Part shown: piece after piece, positions 1-12,316 of the stretch | Layout of the letters: the number at the start of each line of letters is the position of its first letter | Position numbering within the stretch: the first letter of the stretch is position 1 | Assembly: GCA_035578905.1 (NCBI GenBank) | Contig: JAQJVL010000203.1 | Span: 186,001 to 250,000, forward strand | Source of the DNA: Stictocephala bisonia | Taxonomy: Eukaryota; Arthropoda; Insecta; Hemiptera; Membracidae | Direction: 5' to 3' | DNA length: 64,000 nt | Notes under the pieces: generated by a model | Database searches by the model: none | What the model saw: only the letters and a program-made list of their open reading frames with translations | Told to the model about the DNA's origin: nothing | Translations under genes and position numbers: made by a program

Positions 1-418
1 GCGACGATAAAATGGGGTAATTTTTAGGTATTAAAATACAAAGTTTCACATTTATCTTTTATACAATTCTATGCGAGAAATATGCAACTGAATTTTATTT
101 ATTACCCAATAACAACATGCTGTTGATGTTGTAATGGAATTGTGCATGATTTATTAAAGGAGTTTCTGGCGGAATAGAGTTTTCAAAAAGCCAAAAAAAG
201 AAATTAAACCTGATACTGTATATGTTTCATGCTGGTGCAGCTCTTTAAAAAGAAATATTGATGAAAATTACAGGTAATATGTCAGATAATTATTTTATTA
301 AATTCTTTTATAGTCATTTTAAGTTCGTTAACACCCTGAGTGGCGGAACTAAACACCTGTTTTTGTGGAGAAATTGGACAAGTGTGCAATTTGACTAAAT
401 TATTTATAAAATATTTAA

Positions 419-419
<1 letters not shown>
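1..419. other. AT-rich flank, no gene seen
   Basis: I see no coding, RNA or repeat signal in this stretch. An open frame that begins near its end runs into the GT microsatellite and is not a gene. Confidence 0.6.
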
Positions 420-471
<52 letters not shown>

Positions 472-486
472 CGTGCGTGCGTGTGT
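420..486. repeat. (GT)n microsatellite
   Basis: An almost pure run of GT dinucleotides that shifts to GTGC steps near its right end. The Cys-Val stretch it encodes in one frame is an artefact of the repeat. Confidence 0.97.
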
Positions 487-530
487 TACATATTATATAC
501 CAAATCAAACCTAATTATTTGTAGAATATA

Positions 531-1864
531 CGAGGGCTATTCAGAAAGTAAGGAACGTTTCCATCTAACGCCGCCAGGCGCGCGCAGATCGCGTTCATCT
601 TTGTGTCGTTCTGCTTGGCTCCTCAGTCGGCTTCCAGCCGTGACAATTGAAGCACCGTTGCGGCGCCCATGTTTTTTATATTCAAATTTAAAATGTGTGC
701 TGCAATAGAAAATCCCGCCAGTTGTGAGGTGCGGTCTGTGATACGTTTTTTGTTAGCAAAAAACTTAAAACAATAGAGATTCATCGGGAATTGTGTGCAG
801 TGTATGGGAACAACATAATGAATGAAAGTTCTGTCCACAAGTGGTGTATCCAGTTCAAAAATGGACGAACCGACGTTCATGATCAAGAGAAGAGTGGACG
901 TCCGAGCATCGTGACTGACGATCTGGTCGCCAAAGTTGATGAAAAGGTTAGGGAAAGCCGCCGTTTCACAATAACTGAGCTTGCTCTATGTTTTCCACAA
1001 ATTTCACGGACTTTATTGTTTGAAATTGTTACACAGAAGCTAGGCTACCATAAGTTTTGTGCAGGATGGGTACCGAAAATGCTTACGGATCGCCATAAAG
1101 AACAAAGAATGGGGGCAGCTTTGACGTTTTTGGAGGCCTACCACGATCATGGTGATGCGCTATTGGATCGTATCGTAACAGGAGATGAAACCTGGGTAAA
1201 ACACGTCAATTCCGAGACAAAATTACAGTCCATGGAGTGGGGGCACACAAGTTCCCCTAAAAAGCCACAAAAATGTCTTCAAACTCTGTCGGCAAGGAAA
1301 ATTATGGCAACAGTGTTCTGGGACAGGCAAGGTGTTCTTCTTATTGATTATCTCGAGCGTGGTGCTACCATAAACTCTGATCGCTACTGCCAAACATTGC
1401 AGAACCTTAGGAGAGCAATCCAAAACAAGCGCCGAGGAAAATTGTCATCAAAAATTTTGTTTTTGCATGACAATGCACGACCTCACACGGCAATCCGGAC
1501 ACAAGAATTGATAAGCTCATTCCAGTGGGAAGTTTTTCCTCACCCACCCTACAGTCCGGATCTTGCTCCAAGTGATTTTCACTTATTCCCAAAAATGAAG
1601 ACTTGGCTGGCAACGCAGCGGTTTGACAACGACGATGAGCTCCAGGAAAGCGTCACCGCGTGGCTGAGATCACAGGCGGCAGAATTCTTTGAGGCAGGGA
1701 TTTCGAAGCTTGTCCACCGCTACGATAAGTGCTTGAATTTGAATGGTGACTATCTAGAGAAGTAGTATTTTAGTCCCTCTTTCAAATTTATATAATAAAA
1801 TTTTGTTCTTGTACTTGGTTTAATTTTAATTCCAAAACGTTCCTTACTTTCTGAATAGCCCTCG
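531..1864 (+). mobile_element. mariner element, near full length
   Basis: A 1.33-kb Tc1/mariner-superfamily element. The termini at 531-560 and 1835-1864 are perfect 30-bp inverted repeats beginning CGAGGGCTATTCAGAAAGTA. Each is flanked by a TA dinucleotide (529-530 and 1865-1866), the target duplication of this superfamily. One transposase frame fills most of the interior. Perfect terminal repeats and a transposase with a single frameshift point to recent insertion. Confidence 0.95.
693..1765 (+). pseudogene. mariner DD34D transposase, one frameshift
   Basis: The transposase of the surrounding element, about 357 residues. The ATG at 693 opens a frame that stops at 774-776; the downstream frame already overlaps it and continues to 1765, so one single-base indel near 755-775 separates the start from the rest. 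The rest is intact. It carries the mariner WVPKMLT linker block and three acidic catalytic residues at codons 1184 (in TGDETW), 1469 (in HDNARPH) and 1574 (in APSDFHLF). The last two are separated by 34 residues, giving DD34D. The N-terminal part before the linker is helix-turn-helix-like. Known role of the family: cut-and-paste excision and integration at TA. As read, no full-length protein can be made. I do not assign a mariner subfamily. Confidence 0.93.
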
Positions 1865-1866
1865 TA

Positions 1867-2132
1867 GTATGATAAAAAAATCACACTTCATGAATTTTTT
1901 TGTAAGTATCCCATGAAACCTTTTTTAAAAAACATTTGTTTTAATTTTTGGTCTCTTTTTAGCAACTATAATACCAGTTTAATAAAACCTGAGATAGCCA
2001 TTTTGTTTAAAATTTTACTATGAAGACAAAAATATATAGTTTATTTAAACTATTTGGAAACACAGACACATAAAGCACTGATGATAGTAAATATATAAAA
2101 CATGATGTTAAGTCCCAAGCATAAAGTTACAG
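1867..2132. other. spacer between mariner and LINE tail
   Basis: AT-rich sequence without recognisable features. Confidence 0.5.
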
Positions 2133-2690
2133 TCAAAGTCAAATCTCTTTATTCATAAAATGTAAAAATATTACATTGAATAGTGTCAGTGTTTACAATT
2201 TAAAGTGTTGTTAAAATTATTAAAAATTAAAAGTAATGCTTTAATACTAGTTGTAAATTAAAAATATTCGTCAAATGTGTATAATAAAGCCTTAGTAATT
2301 TATTAGTTTTTAACTTTGTGTTTGGAAGTTTCAATGCTATTTTTGCCTTTTATGCTTACCGGCAGCAATTTTAGAAATTTAAAACCTGTATAACTCGAAG
2401 ATTTCTTTAAACATTCTAGTCTATGTTGCCTAGTGACAATCTCAGATTTGTGCCTTGTATTATAATTTTGAGTAACAATTGGTGGGTATTTACAGTTTTT
2501 AAGCTGTGTCAGACATATTGTGTCATAAATATATTGGCTAAAAACTGTTAAAAGTTTAAGATTCTTCAAATTATTTTTTGTTTTGGATAAAATGTGAGTT
2601 TTAAATGTCATATAGATTTTCATGTAATATATAAATGGATAAATGGAATGTATAATAAATATTTTATACGTAGTATAAAATGTTCAATGT
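2133..2690 (-). mobile_element. 5'-truncated LINE, 3' end
   Basis: The minus strand reads a LINE ORF2 tail followed by a 3' UTR. The presumed 3' end near 2133 reads GAATAAAGAGATTTGACTTT on the minus strand, a T/GAT-rich end with a poly(A) signal of the kind seen in insect CR1/Jockey-group elements. The left limit (about 2690) is uncertain. Only the last part of ORF2 survives, consistent with 5' truncation. Confidence 0.6.
2303..2623 (-). pseudogene. LINE ORF2 C-terminal tail
   Basis: A 106-residue open frame with the pattern typical of the extreme C-terminus of CR1/Jockey-group reverse transcriptases: an NYNTRHKSEI block, a basic RQHRLECLKKSS block, then Y-T-G-F-K-F-L-K-L-L-P-x-S-I-K. No reverse-transcriptase or endonuclease core is present, so it is a non-functional fragment. 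The assignment rests on motif memory. Confidence 0.6.
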
Positions 2691-2699
2691 GATTTTTAT

Positions 2700-5600
2700 A
2701 TTTCAGTGACTCCTGCTGTTGACAAGAGAAAAAATTATGTTTTGAAAGGCCATTGAAGAGAGAAAACCAATAAAACATATAGACCAATTGCTTTTAGTGA
2801 AACTAGACAAGACATTTAGCAGAACATACTAAACATAATAAAAATAAATATGATAATCAGTTGTAAAACAAATAATGTAATTGTTAAGTATTAAAATTAT
2901 GTGCATTTGTAATTTTGTGCAAAGGAACAAACTTATTTTGTTAATGAAAATAAAACAAATATGTTTTTAAAACATTATTTTTGTTCTTTCCTTGTCTAAT
3001 AAATAGTTAATTTGAGAAAAGAGCATTAATTTAAAGTGAATGCATCTTAAACTCTTTAATTAATTATAGAAAGGTAATGATGCAAACTGAACAGAACCTT
3101 TGTAAAATAGAACTTTTAATCATTATTGGAAATCTTTGTAATCAATTCAGGTAAAAGGGATGGGAGTGTAAAGCTGCCCGAGCAAGCTTTGGAAAAAAGA
3201 TACCTCTTGAATCCATTATCTGTTGTTGAGCAACTTTTAATTACTGTCTATATCGTCGGAAACGGGCTCGAATCTCACTTTGAAAACAAAGAAGTGCTCT
3301 CCCTTCAAATAAATTACTTTAAATTTATAAAAACTTTTATATTTGCTACTTTTAATAATATTCAATATTCCCTTTAAAAAATTAAGAGAAGGTCTAAGAC
3401 AATCTAAATTGTTCACACATTTTTATAGATATGATAATAAATCTGATCATGTTTTGGAGAAAGTAATTTGCACGTATTTACTTCATATTTTTTAATCAAC
3501 TTCCTGAGATTGTTAAATCAAGTTAATTCTTTTTTCTAACCAATTCAAAAAATAATTATTTTCAAAGAGTAATATTGATTTTATGTTGAAGCCTAATGTA
3601 TTGAAATTTAATTAAAAATGTATGTATACTTAAATCCTTGTGTAAATATACATAGTTTCTTGTATATATTGTAGTTTTTAAATCTAGTGCTTTGTTTTTG
3701 TTGTTCTATTGTGCAGATAGCTATTGTTCTCTAAATCTATTTAAAATGGATGGGCTGAAAAAATATTATGAAAAGAGTTAATATATATTTATTTTTTATT
3801 ATAACAGATTTAAGGTAGTTATTTTTTTATTTTAGCTGGCTATGCTACTAGTAATTATTGCCAGTGAATGTTTTCCTAAATAATTAATATATTAACATTT
3901 TATGTATGTTCATAAAAGGAAATATAATCATTATTTCATATACTTCATTGTCATTCAAGATTCAACATTTCTGTATTATTGTAACAATTGGCACTTTGAA
4001 TGGTCATACAATAAATCTTCAAATTAAAGCAGTAATTAATATGGCGTTATAACCGGTCAAAAAATAAATATCTGTTCCTGTTCCCTGTAACTTTTATTTG
4101 TATTAAATTCAAAATGTAGTAATGTTGCATTATTTTTAAATATCTTGGAGATTATTGAAGTAGTATGTGGTATTCTAATTTTATATTGAAAATGCCCATC
4201 TCCACATTCTAGATAGTAACATTTGATAGGATATATCCAATTCATTATTTCAAGTTCACATGAGCAACGGTTGGTAAAACCGTTGACTACTGGAACAAGA
4301 AGACTGTCAACTCATATTATTCTCGTGAAGCCGGTTATTTGTTCAGTGAAATTAGTTTATGTTTGGTTTTCACAGGTCGCACCAGTGGTCTCCCTCTCTC
4401 TACCTCTCTTCATCATTTTCTTTTCTTCATCATTTTCTCTCTGCCTCTCTCCTGCTTAATCTAAAGTGAATAATAACTGAGCTAATAGTCGTTTGAGTAC
4501 TGATTTGAGACTAATCACCATTAGATAGGACAAATGCTCACTTCTACAGAAAGTGTATTACCTTGAACAGTCTGTCTGTTTATTTTGTCAATGATAAAAC
4601 AATATAGCTAAGACTTCAGACTGCCGTAAGATAGGTCCAAGGGTTGAATCTCCACTGTGCTGACATAATCCAACTAGATAATCTTGTAGTAGCTAACTGT
4701 AAACTGGTGAGTACAATAATACGTAAATAAATTGTACAAGGTAACTGAGACAAACTTTCTCCCTTCTAAGGAATGTACAGGCAAAACACTTATTTTATTT
4801 AAATAAAAGTACGGAAAAAAATAATCATCAAAAACAACTGTTCAATCAATCAATCAAATAGCCAAAGTTTATGTAAACAACCTTCAACAACGAGTTGTGG
4901 CTTCCGGCCTTCAACCTCCAGCCCCAACTTAGTGGGGTGTTCTCTAAAATATTTTTAGTTATAATTTGCATTTTTACTGAAAATGTAATCAAAATCAACA
5001 GAATAAAGCTTGAAAAATTGTATTTTTTAATGATTTTGCCTGTCAAACATAAAAAAATTTTATAACTCAAAATTTATTTAAGTTGGAGAAATGCATTTTT
5101 TACTAAAATATATTAAATTGTAATTTACATCTTTCTTGAAAGTTTAATCAGAATTGTTAGAGCCGTGTTTGAGAAAATTCCATTTTTGTATGTTTTTTGC
5201 CCATACAAAAAAAAATTTTTTATGAAAAAAGGGCCTGGAGAAGTTAGCTAAATACACCCACACACCAAATTTTATAAAAATGGATCCATCCATTTGGTTT
5301 CCTGCGAAGTTCACAGACACGCACTTTGGGTTCAGGGGGCCTTAAAATGGATTTTTAGACTAACTTGTAAACATTTTTTTTTTGGACGATCACAATAATT
5401 TCTCTTTGCTAACGCATATGGGAGAAAGTAAAAATATGATAATTTTTCATACTTGTTTATCAATGTTTGTTCTTCAGAATTTACAAATAAATAACAGAAT
5501 TTTAAGGTATTATAAATAAGTGCAACAATAGCAATTAGAATAAAACTATGAATATTATCTAAAGATAAGTTACCTTAAGTTTGTTTGACATTTCTATAAG

Positions 5601-6893
5601 AAGAGATGCTTTACTCACTTCAAACTTCCTTGATACTTTATCGCTCCGTAGTAAACTATCATTAGCATCAACTTAGTAATGCTAAGCTTTCTGTATTTCC
5701 TTCCTACTCAGTCTTTTCAGGGCATAATCCCTAACTGACCTATTTTCAGAGAATATGTGCTCCTTATAAGCTCTTGAAAGGAACTCTGAAGACTCTGTAG
5801 GGATTTGAACAATTTCTGTCACTGAGTGAAAGCCAGGGGACAGTTTAGCTTTTCATCCTCTATCTTAAAACAACACAAGATAAAATTTTTTATCAAAGTA
5901 ATTTTCAGTCCTTTTAAGCTGTTATTTTCTATTGTTTAAAAATTATTAAGTATATACTCAGAATGTAATTTAAATTGATTATTTGTGTCTAAATACAATA
6001 TAAAATGAATTTTACAAGTTTTACCAGTGTACAAAAACTTTCATAACCAACCAAAGTTATTAATAAATCAATCAGATATTATGAATGGATTTTGTTTTTA
6101 TTATTTTTACGTATATTCAAACTAGATGTGTTACAATGATTCAGAGTCACCTTTAATTTTTTAATGGATGAAAAATGTGTTCAATACTTTCAAGAAAGAA
6201 AAGTAGATTAGCTGTAATAGTTATCCTGTTCATTTGTTTATATATATAATGAATAAAATAAAATTAGAATAGAACTCTACTCAAATAAAAAAAAGACTTA
6301 TTACAGTTGATAAGTACAATATGAAAGAATAAGCTTGTAATAGGTCATTATTATTTATTAAATAATTTACAAGAAATACATGCAATAATAGATATTATGC
6401 AAATGGATAAGTATCAATAAGTACATGCTTCTAACACAACAATCTCATGCACCTAATATGTGCGTGCGGGATTGTAGTTGGCTAATACTTATGTATAAAT
6501 AGTTTTAAACTTCTTTGGCAGTCTATTACAGTTCTATACATTTCATTCACAAGTAACTCACCATATCGTACAACAATTTACTAGCAGTGCAAAATGCTAA
6601 AACTAACTTTACAATAAAGATACATGCTACAAGGAAACAAAACATTTAACTATAAGCAGCAAAGAAAAAAATATGAAAAATCCAATAAACAAACTAACCA
6701 ATAAATATCCAAGTCACACTATAATATACATTTAAAAATATTTCAAAATATTACTCAACAATCTAAGTCAAACTTTAACATTTATATTTATCAAATATAA
6801 TATCCGAAACTCCAACAAAGATGGGAAAAATTTCATAAATATGTAGCAAATTATACAATATAAATATATAAATAAATAAATAGATATAGAGCA
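2700..6893. other. AT-rich intergenic stretch
   Basis: No supported gene. A pyrimidine-rich CTCT tract lies at 4388-4455. A small CAACGGTT/AAACCGTTG hairpin lies near 4265-4285. A segment around 4900-5400, with long A/T runs and a phrase ending in ATCCATCCATTTGGTTTCC, looks like a degenerate repeat end that I cannot name. Confidence 0.5.
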
Positions 6894-6990
6894 NNNNNNN
6901 NNNNNNNNNNNNNNNNNNNNNNNNNNNNNNNNNNNNNNNNNNNNNNNNNNNNNNNNNNNNNNNNNNNNNNNNNNNNNNNNNNNNNNNNNN
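6894..6990. other. assembly gap, 97 N
   Basis: A run of 97 undetermined bases. It lies about 90 bp left of the 17-bp satellite, so collapsed repeat sequence is a likely reason for the gap. Confidence 1.
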
Positions 6991-7079
6991 AATTAAGGTA
7001 CTCATATGTTCTGCGGATCTTGCCTAAAAATGATTGAAGGCACTATAATACGTTATAAAATACATTAGTAGCTGTAGCA

Positions 7080-7765
7080 TTGATTATACATATACAATGA
7101 TTATACATATACAATGATTATACATATACAATGATTTTACATATACAATGATTTACATATACAATGATTATACATATACAATGATTATACATATACAATG
7201 ATTATACATATACATTGATTATACACATACATTGATTATACACATACATTGATTATGCATATACAATGATTATACATATACAATGATTATACACATACAT
7301 TGATTATACATATACATTGATTATGCATATACATTGATTATACATATACAATGATTATACACATACATTGATTATACATATACATTGATTATGCATATAC
7401 AATGATTATACATATACAATGATTATACACATACATTGATTATACATATACATTGATTATACATATGCAATGATTATACATATACATTGATTATACACAT
7501 ACATTGATTATGCATATACAATGATTATACATATACATTGATTATACACATACATTGATTATGCATATACAATGATTATACATATACAATGATTATACAT
7601 ATGCAATGATTATACATATACATTGATTATACACATACATTGATTATGCATATACAATGATTATACATATACATTGATTATACACATACATTGATTATGC
7701 ATATACAATGATTATACATGTACAATGATTATACATATACATTGATTATACATATACGTAAATAA
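7080..7765. repeat. 17-bp satellite, about 40 units
   Basis: A tandem array of TGATTATACATATACAA-type units. Three diagnostic variants occur: CACATA, TGCATA and a final CATTG versus CAATG. They recur in ordered triplets of 51 bp over much of the array, a simple higher-order structure. It is AT-rich with no coding potential. Confidence 0.95.
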
Positions 7766-7789
7766 TCAATGATTATAATTTGGTCACTC

Positions 7790-9740
7790 GTCTACTCAGC
7801 TTACTCTTGAATAAAATTCTTCTCAACAGCCACCATATGGCGGCACTTATGAAGGGGGTGGGGAAATATCGTCAATAAGAATACTATAGCCTTCAAATCC
7901 TCAGTAAGAAAATATTGTGATTGCTGGTATTTTCTCTAGAAACATAAAAAGCAAGTGATATTCATGTGGAATTGCCTATGATATATAACCGAACTTTTTC
8001 ACATGATATCATGTACTGAATATTGTAAATAGATAGAATTAATGTAGCAGTATTGCCAATCTTCTAGAATAGTATTTTATTATTTTTTATTTGCGTTGCA
8101 TCCATGCACATAAAACCATATAGTTATAGATAAATCACCGTCCTTTAAAGAAAAAGTTTCATGGTAAAAAAAATTTGAAGAAGTTGAACAAAATACATTC
8201 CAAGAAAATAATAGATATGATTTACGTCCTGTATTATTTGAAGTTGCAAAGACAAGTTTTACTATGTCCACAGAGAGAAAATAATCAGAGGTCGTATTCC
8301 AAAGTGCGCCAAATTTGTGTCGAGTAGGTATTTCTTCAGTTTACCATGCAGATGGCAAGGCCAGAACCTTGTCAGCCACTCTCTTCATTCCTCTCAAATC
8401 CTCAAAGATAAAGGTAGTAATTATTACAACAGATGTATACAGATTTAAATTAGTTGTAATCTATAAATAACTGCCACTGAGGCGTTCAATGTGGCAATAA
8501 GAAAATAACTTTTGTTTCTTTTTCTCTGTGCTATAAGCCAGTTATTTTCTACTTTAAAAAGCCCTAGAGTTTTAAATGTAATTTCCTTACAACGTGACGA
8601 TAACACAATATTTTGAATAGTTCTTTTGAAAGTATTAAAACATTTCTTGTATACAATGAATGTTTGTGAAGATCTCTTAAAAAATAGATTCAAAATGAAA
8701 ACAGGATTGTATCTGAGATTAGATAGTTATAGATAATTAATATACATTGTTAATACGAGTATTTCAACATTTATTATTACCTCTAGCCACCCTATTTACA
8801 TACCCCTGCCTTAGTATAAATGTTTTATTATCATTTGGTTTATGGCTGGTTTAAGTGAATACTTAAACCTTTGTTGTTAAGAGAAAATTATTTAAAGAAA
8901 ATAAAAACATCACTATATATAAATGTGTAATATAAAAAAAAAACCAAATTATTGGAATTGGTTCTATGAATTGAATCTAATGTTTGCTCTTTCTATTGTA
9001 AACAATTTTTATAATTATTATGTTTTGTGTTTAAACAAAAATATTTACTATCTTGCTTTACCATTTATAATATTCTTTATTACTTTTATAAGAGTAGTAC
9101 ATTTTTTCCATAATTTAGTGTATTCCTCTATGTATTGTTTGAAATTTCTCTTTTTTAATTCTCAGTGTTATCTATATTGTTAAAGTATTTATTTACATAT
9201 GTCATTTTTTATTTCATTGAACGATTATTATAGAATATTAATATTTAAACTGATGAATACGAACGAAACTCCCCTAATTATTAAGAATTTAATGTTTTAC
9301 TAAGATTAGTCTATAACAATAGATAAAATACTTTTTCAGAGGTAAGTTAACCAATTAAACGTGAAATGGAGACATCTGTAGGCGCCACATGCCAAACAGT
9401 GGTCTCCATATGTACGTGACACAAATACAGTACCATTGCATTCAGCTCAGGATTAATTATAGTTTGAACAGAGTGGTATAATCCCCGGCTGATCCCTGGC
9501 GTGAGACAGTTCTCTATTGAATACACTAAGGGACTGTACGTGCTTAGTGAACTTCCACGAAAAAAAAAAAAAAAAAACTGAAAAATTAATTCTCCAATTT
9601 AGCTCTTTCGTTAGCCAATTTCTATAATTTGATTATTTTATTGACAAATGTTTTATTTGTCTCAAAACTAACTGGATTTTTTCTCATAATTTAAAGCAAT
9701 TTACATACTTTGAGATAAAAATAATAAGTAATGGCAAGTT
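7790..9740. other. AT-rich intergenic stretch
   Basis: No supported gene. Open frames here are AT-rich and lack homology that I recognise. A run of 18 A lies near 9549-9566. Confidence 0.5.
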
Positions 9741-9756
9741 CCACCAAGAGATTATA

Positions 9757-10316
9757 GCTAGGCTGGGAACCTAGAGATTACGGCTAGGTTGGAGAGGCAA
9801 GAGATTATGGCTAGGTTAGAGAACCATGAGATTATGGCTTTGTTGGAAAACCATGAGATTGTGGCTAGGCTAGAGAACCAAGAGCTTGTGGCTTTGTTGG
9901 AGAACCATGAGATTGTGGCTAGGTTAGAGAACCATGAGATTATGGCTAGATTGCAGAACCATGAGATTATGGCTAGGTTGGAAAACCAAGAGATTATGGA
10001 TAGGTTGGAAAACCATGAGATTATGGCTAGGTTGGAAAACCATAAGATTATGGCTAGGTTGGAGATCCATGAGATTGTGGCTAGGCTGGAAAACCAAGAG
10101 ATTATGGCTAAGTTGGGAAGCCAAGAGATTATGGATATGTTGGAGAGCGTGAAGATTATGAATCGGTTGGAAAACCTAGAGACTGTGGTTAGGTTGGAAA
10201 ACCAAGATATTATTACTCGGTTAGAGAACCTAGACATTGTGGCTAGTTTACAAAACCAAGATATTACAAATAAATCGTCGAACCAAGAGATTACGGCTAC
10301 ACCGGGGAACCAATAG
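9757..10316. repeat. 27-bp minisatellite, subfamily 1
   Basis: About 20 tandem units of 27 bp built on GAGATTATGGCTAGGTTGGA plus GAACCAT. Because 27 is a multiple of three, several frames on both strands stay open with a 9-residue period. The longest plus-strand one (9789-10316) reads HEIMARLEN-like repeats. I see no start context, flanking exon signal or codon bias, so I treat the open frames as by-products. Confidence 0.93.
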
Positions 10317-10572
10317 ATTACATCTCGTTAGGATAACCAATAGATTAAATCTCGGTAGTAGAACCAATAGATTACATCTCGGTAGTAGAACCAATAGATT
10401 ACATCTCGTTAGAAGAACCAATAGATTACATCTCGGTAGTAGAACTAATAGATTACATCTCGGTAGTAGAACCAATAGATTACATCTCGTTAGAAGAACC
10501 AATAGATTACATCTCGGTAGTAGAACTAATAGATTACATCTCGGTAGGAGAACCAATAGATTACGAATAGGT
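10317..10572. repeat. 27-bp minisatellite, subfamily 2
   Basis: Nine to ten units of 27 bp built on AACCAATAGATTACATCTCG plus GTAGTAG. It abuts subfamily 1 with the same period and a shared GAACCAA.AGATTA core, so the two arose from one ancestral unit. Confidence 0.93.
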
Positions 10573-10745
10573 TGGGAGATTTCCAAGAAATAATATAATA
10601 TTATATAAAAACGTACTACAGTCCTGTAGAAACACGGAAGATGACAAATAAACCAAATTAAATATCTTTATTTTCATTAAACTAATGTGTATAAAATAAA
10701 ATCAAACAAACAAAATGGTATTCTATATTGGTTGTTCCCTTCCCA

Positions 10746-10790
10746 TCCTCCCAAACACGTGCAGTGATATTGACACATCCGCCCACAACG
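10746..10790 (+). repeat. relic of the 36-bp minisatellite
   Basis: One degenerate unit (ACACGTGCAGTGATATTGAC, then an ACATCCGCCCA-like stretch) outside and left of the inverted-repeat element that holds the full array. Confidence 0.5.
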
Positions 10791-11047
10791 ACTCGTGAAG
10801 TGGTATCATTGATTTTACTATACAAAGAGATACTCCATCCATATGGAAGAGTTGTGGTGAGGCCCCAAAACGGTTTTGAGGCCCCACGATGCGCTGCGTA
10901 TATCCCTATTTCCTTTCGCTTGTATTTATATTATTGTTATTTATCATACTATTTATCTCTTTCATTTTTGGGGGATTAGCCTCCGGATCACTGTTCAATA
11001 CTTAAAGTGGTTTATATACCTGCATTCAAGTAATCCAAGTCGTTGCT

Positions 11048-11090
11048 TCTGCAACCGGTTTCAACTCGTCATGAGAGTCATCTTCAGGCC
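11048..11090 (-). ncRNA. hammerhead-like motif, left arm
   Basis: The reverse complement of the motif at 11984-12026. The core CTGAAGA is read on the minus strand at 11081-11087 and GAAA at 11059-11062. Confidence 0.35.
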
Positions 11091-11243
11091 GTACAAGGAT
11101 GTAATAAAATGTGATCACTTCATATGAAGGTCGTCACGAACACATAACGAATAACGGACACTACGAATATACGAACACATAACAAAACACTTAAAAACGT
11201 TGACATTAATGAACAACTAAAAATTCGCGACGCGTGCCGGGCT

Positions 11244-11820
11244 CCCATAAACGTACAGTGGTATTAACCCACCCGCCCGCCCATACACGTACAGTGGCAT
11301 TGACCCCACCACCCCTCCCATACACGTACGGAGATAGTGACCCACCCGCCCACCCATACACGCACAGTGATAGTGACCCACCGGCCCACTCATACAAGTA
11401 CAGTGATAGTACCTACATTAGTATTAAATTAATACACGTACAATGGTAGCGACCCACCCCCCACCCATAAACGAACAATGGTAGTGACCCAGCCGCCCAC
11501 CCATACACGTACAATGGTAGTGACCCACCCTCCCACCCATACACGTATAATGGTAGTAAAATACACGTACAGTGGTATTGACCCACCCACCCACCCATAC
11601 ACGTACAGTGGTAATAAAATACAGGTAAATAGGTAATATCCCACCCACCCACCAATACACGTACTGTGGCATTGACCCACCCGCCCGCCCATACACGTAC
11701 AGTGGTATTGACCCACCCGCCCACCCATACACGTACAGTGATATTGACCCACCTAACTACCCATACACGTGCAGTGGTAATGACCCACCCACCCACCCAT
11801 ACACGTGCAGTGGTATTGCC
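11244..11820. repeat. 36-bp minisatellite array (forward)
   Basis: Units read GGTATTGACCCACCCGCCCA then CCCATACACGTACAGT. Some units contain four C3 runs split by single bases (for example near 11580), so the opposite strand is a canonical G-quadruplex motif. Unit length is mostly 36 bp. Open frames within it are periodic by-products. Confidence 0.92.
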
Positions 11821-11983
11821 GGGCGCTCCAGTCCCGGCACGCGTCGCGAATTTTTAGTTGTTCATTAATGTCAACGTTTTTAAGTGTTTTGTTATGAGTT
11901 CGTATATTCGTTGTGTCCGTTATTCGTTATGTGTTCGTGACGACCTTCATATGAAGTGATCACATTTTATTACATCCTTGTAC

Positions 11984-12026
11984 GGCCTGAAGATGACTCT
12001 CATGACGAGTTGAAACCGGTTGCAGA
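11984..12026 (+). ncRNA. hammerhead-like motif, right arm
   Basis: Core CTGAAGA (11987-11993), a stem-loop GACTC/GAGTT, GAAA (12012-12015), and a palindromic minimal stem III ACCGGT (12015-12020) followed by T12021 at the expected cleavage position. This matches the layout of minimal type I hammerheads described in Penelope-like elements. One unpaired U lies between core and stem II and stem I is weak, so activity is doubtful. Confidence 0.35.
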
Positions 12027-12316
12027 AGCAACGACTTGGATTACTTGAATGCAGGTATATAAACCACTTTAAGTATTTATCTCTGTTGTTGTTAATATTT
12101 ATATACTTCACTTCATGGTCCATTTGATAGTGTTATGATTACTTGTTGATGGACTTATTTTGTGTAAACTATTATATTAATATATATATATATATATAGG
12201 GTGTTTCAAAAAGGACTTTACAACTTTGAAAATTCATATAAATTTTATTAAACAAGGTACAGAGCTGGTTTTGGTGTTATTTTAAAGGAAAAAACTTCAA
12301 GTTTTTTTACCTTAAA

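Larger units (their letters stand above)
10997..12077. mobile_element. Penelope-like inverted repeats enclosing a minisatellite
   Basis: Arms of 245 bp (10997-11241 and 11833-12077) are inverted copies with only about two mismatches. The interior is entirely the 36-bp minisatellite. Each arm carries CTGAAGA, a hairpin, GAAA and an ACCGGT palindrome, an arrangement known from the terminal repeats of Penelope-like retroelements, which can lie in inverted orientation. No reverse transcriptase or endonuclease is present. Penelope-like origin is inferred from the motif; a fold-back DNA element is the alternative. Confidence 0.55.

Noticed and set aside
340..708. Open frame with a long Cys-Val run
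   Set aside because: It is the translation of the GT microsatellite and continues into the mariner terminal repeat; no gene evidence.
8923..9183. 86-codon Phe/Tyr/Leu-rich frame
   Set aside because: AT-rich sequence gives hydrophobic low-complexity translation; no domain or start context.
9789..10316. 175-codon HEIMARLEN repeat protein
   Set aside because: The 27-bp period keeps several frames open on both strands; no promoter, splice or codon-bias support.
11206..11857. Several overlapping frames with YVYGWAGG or THPPTHTRTV repeats
   Set aside because: Products of the 36-bp minisatellite in all frames.
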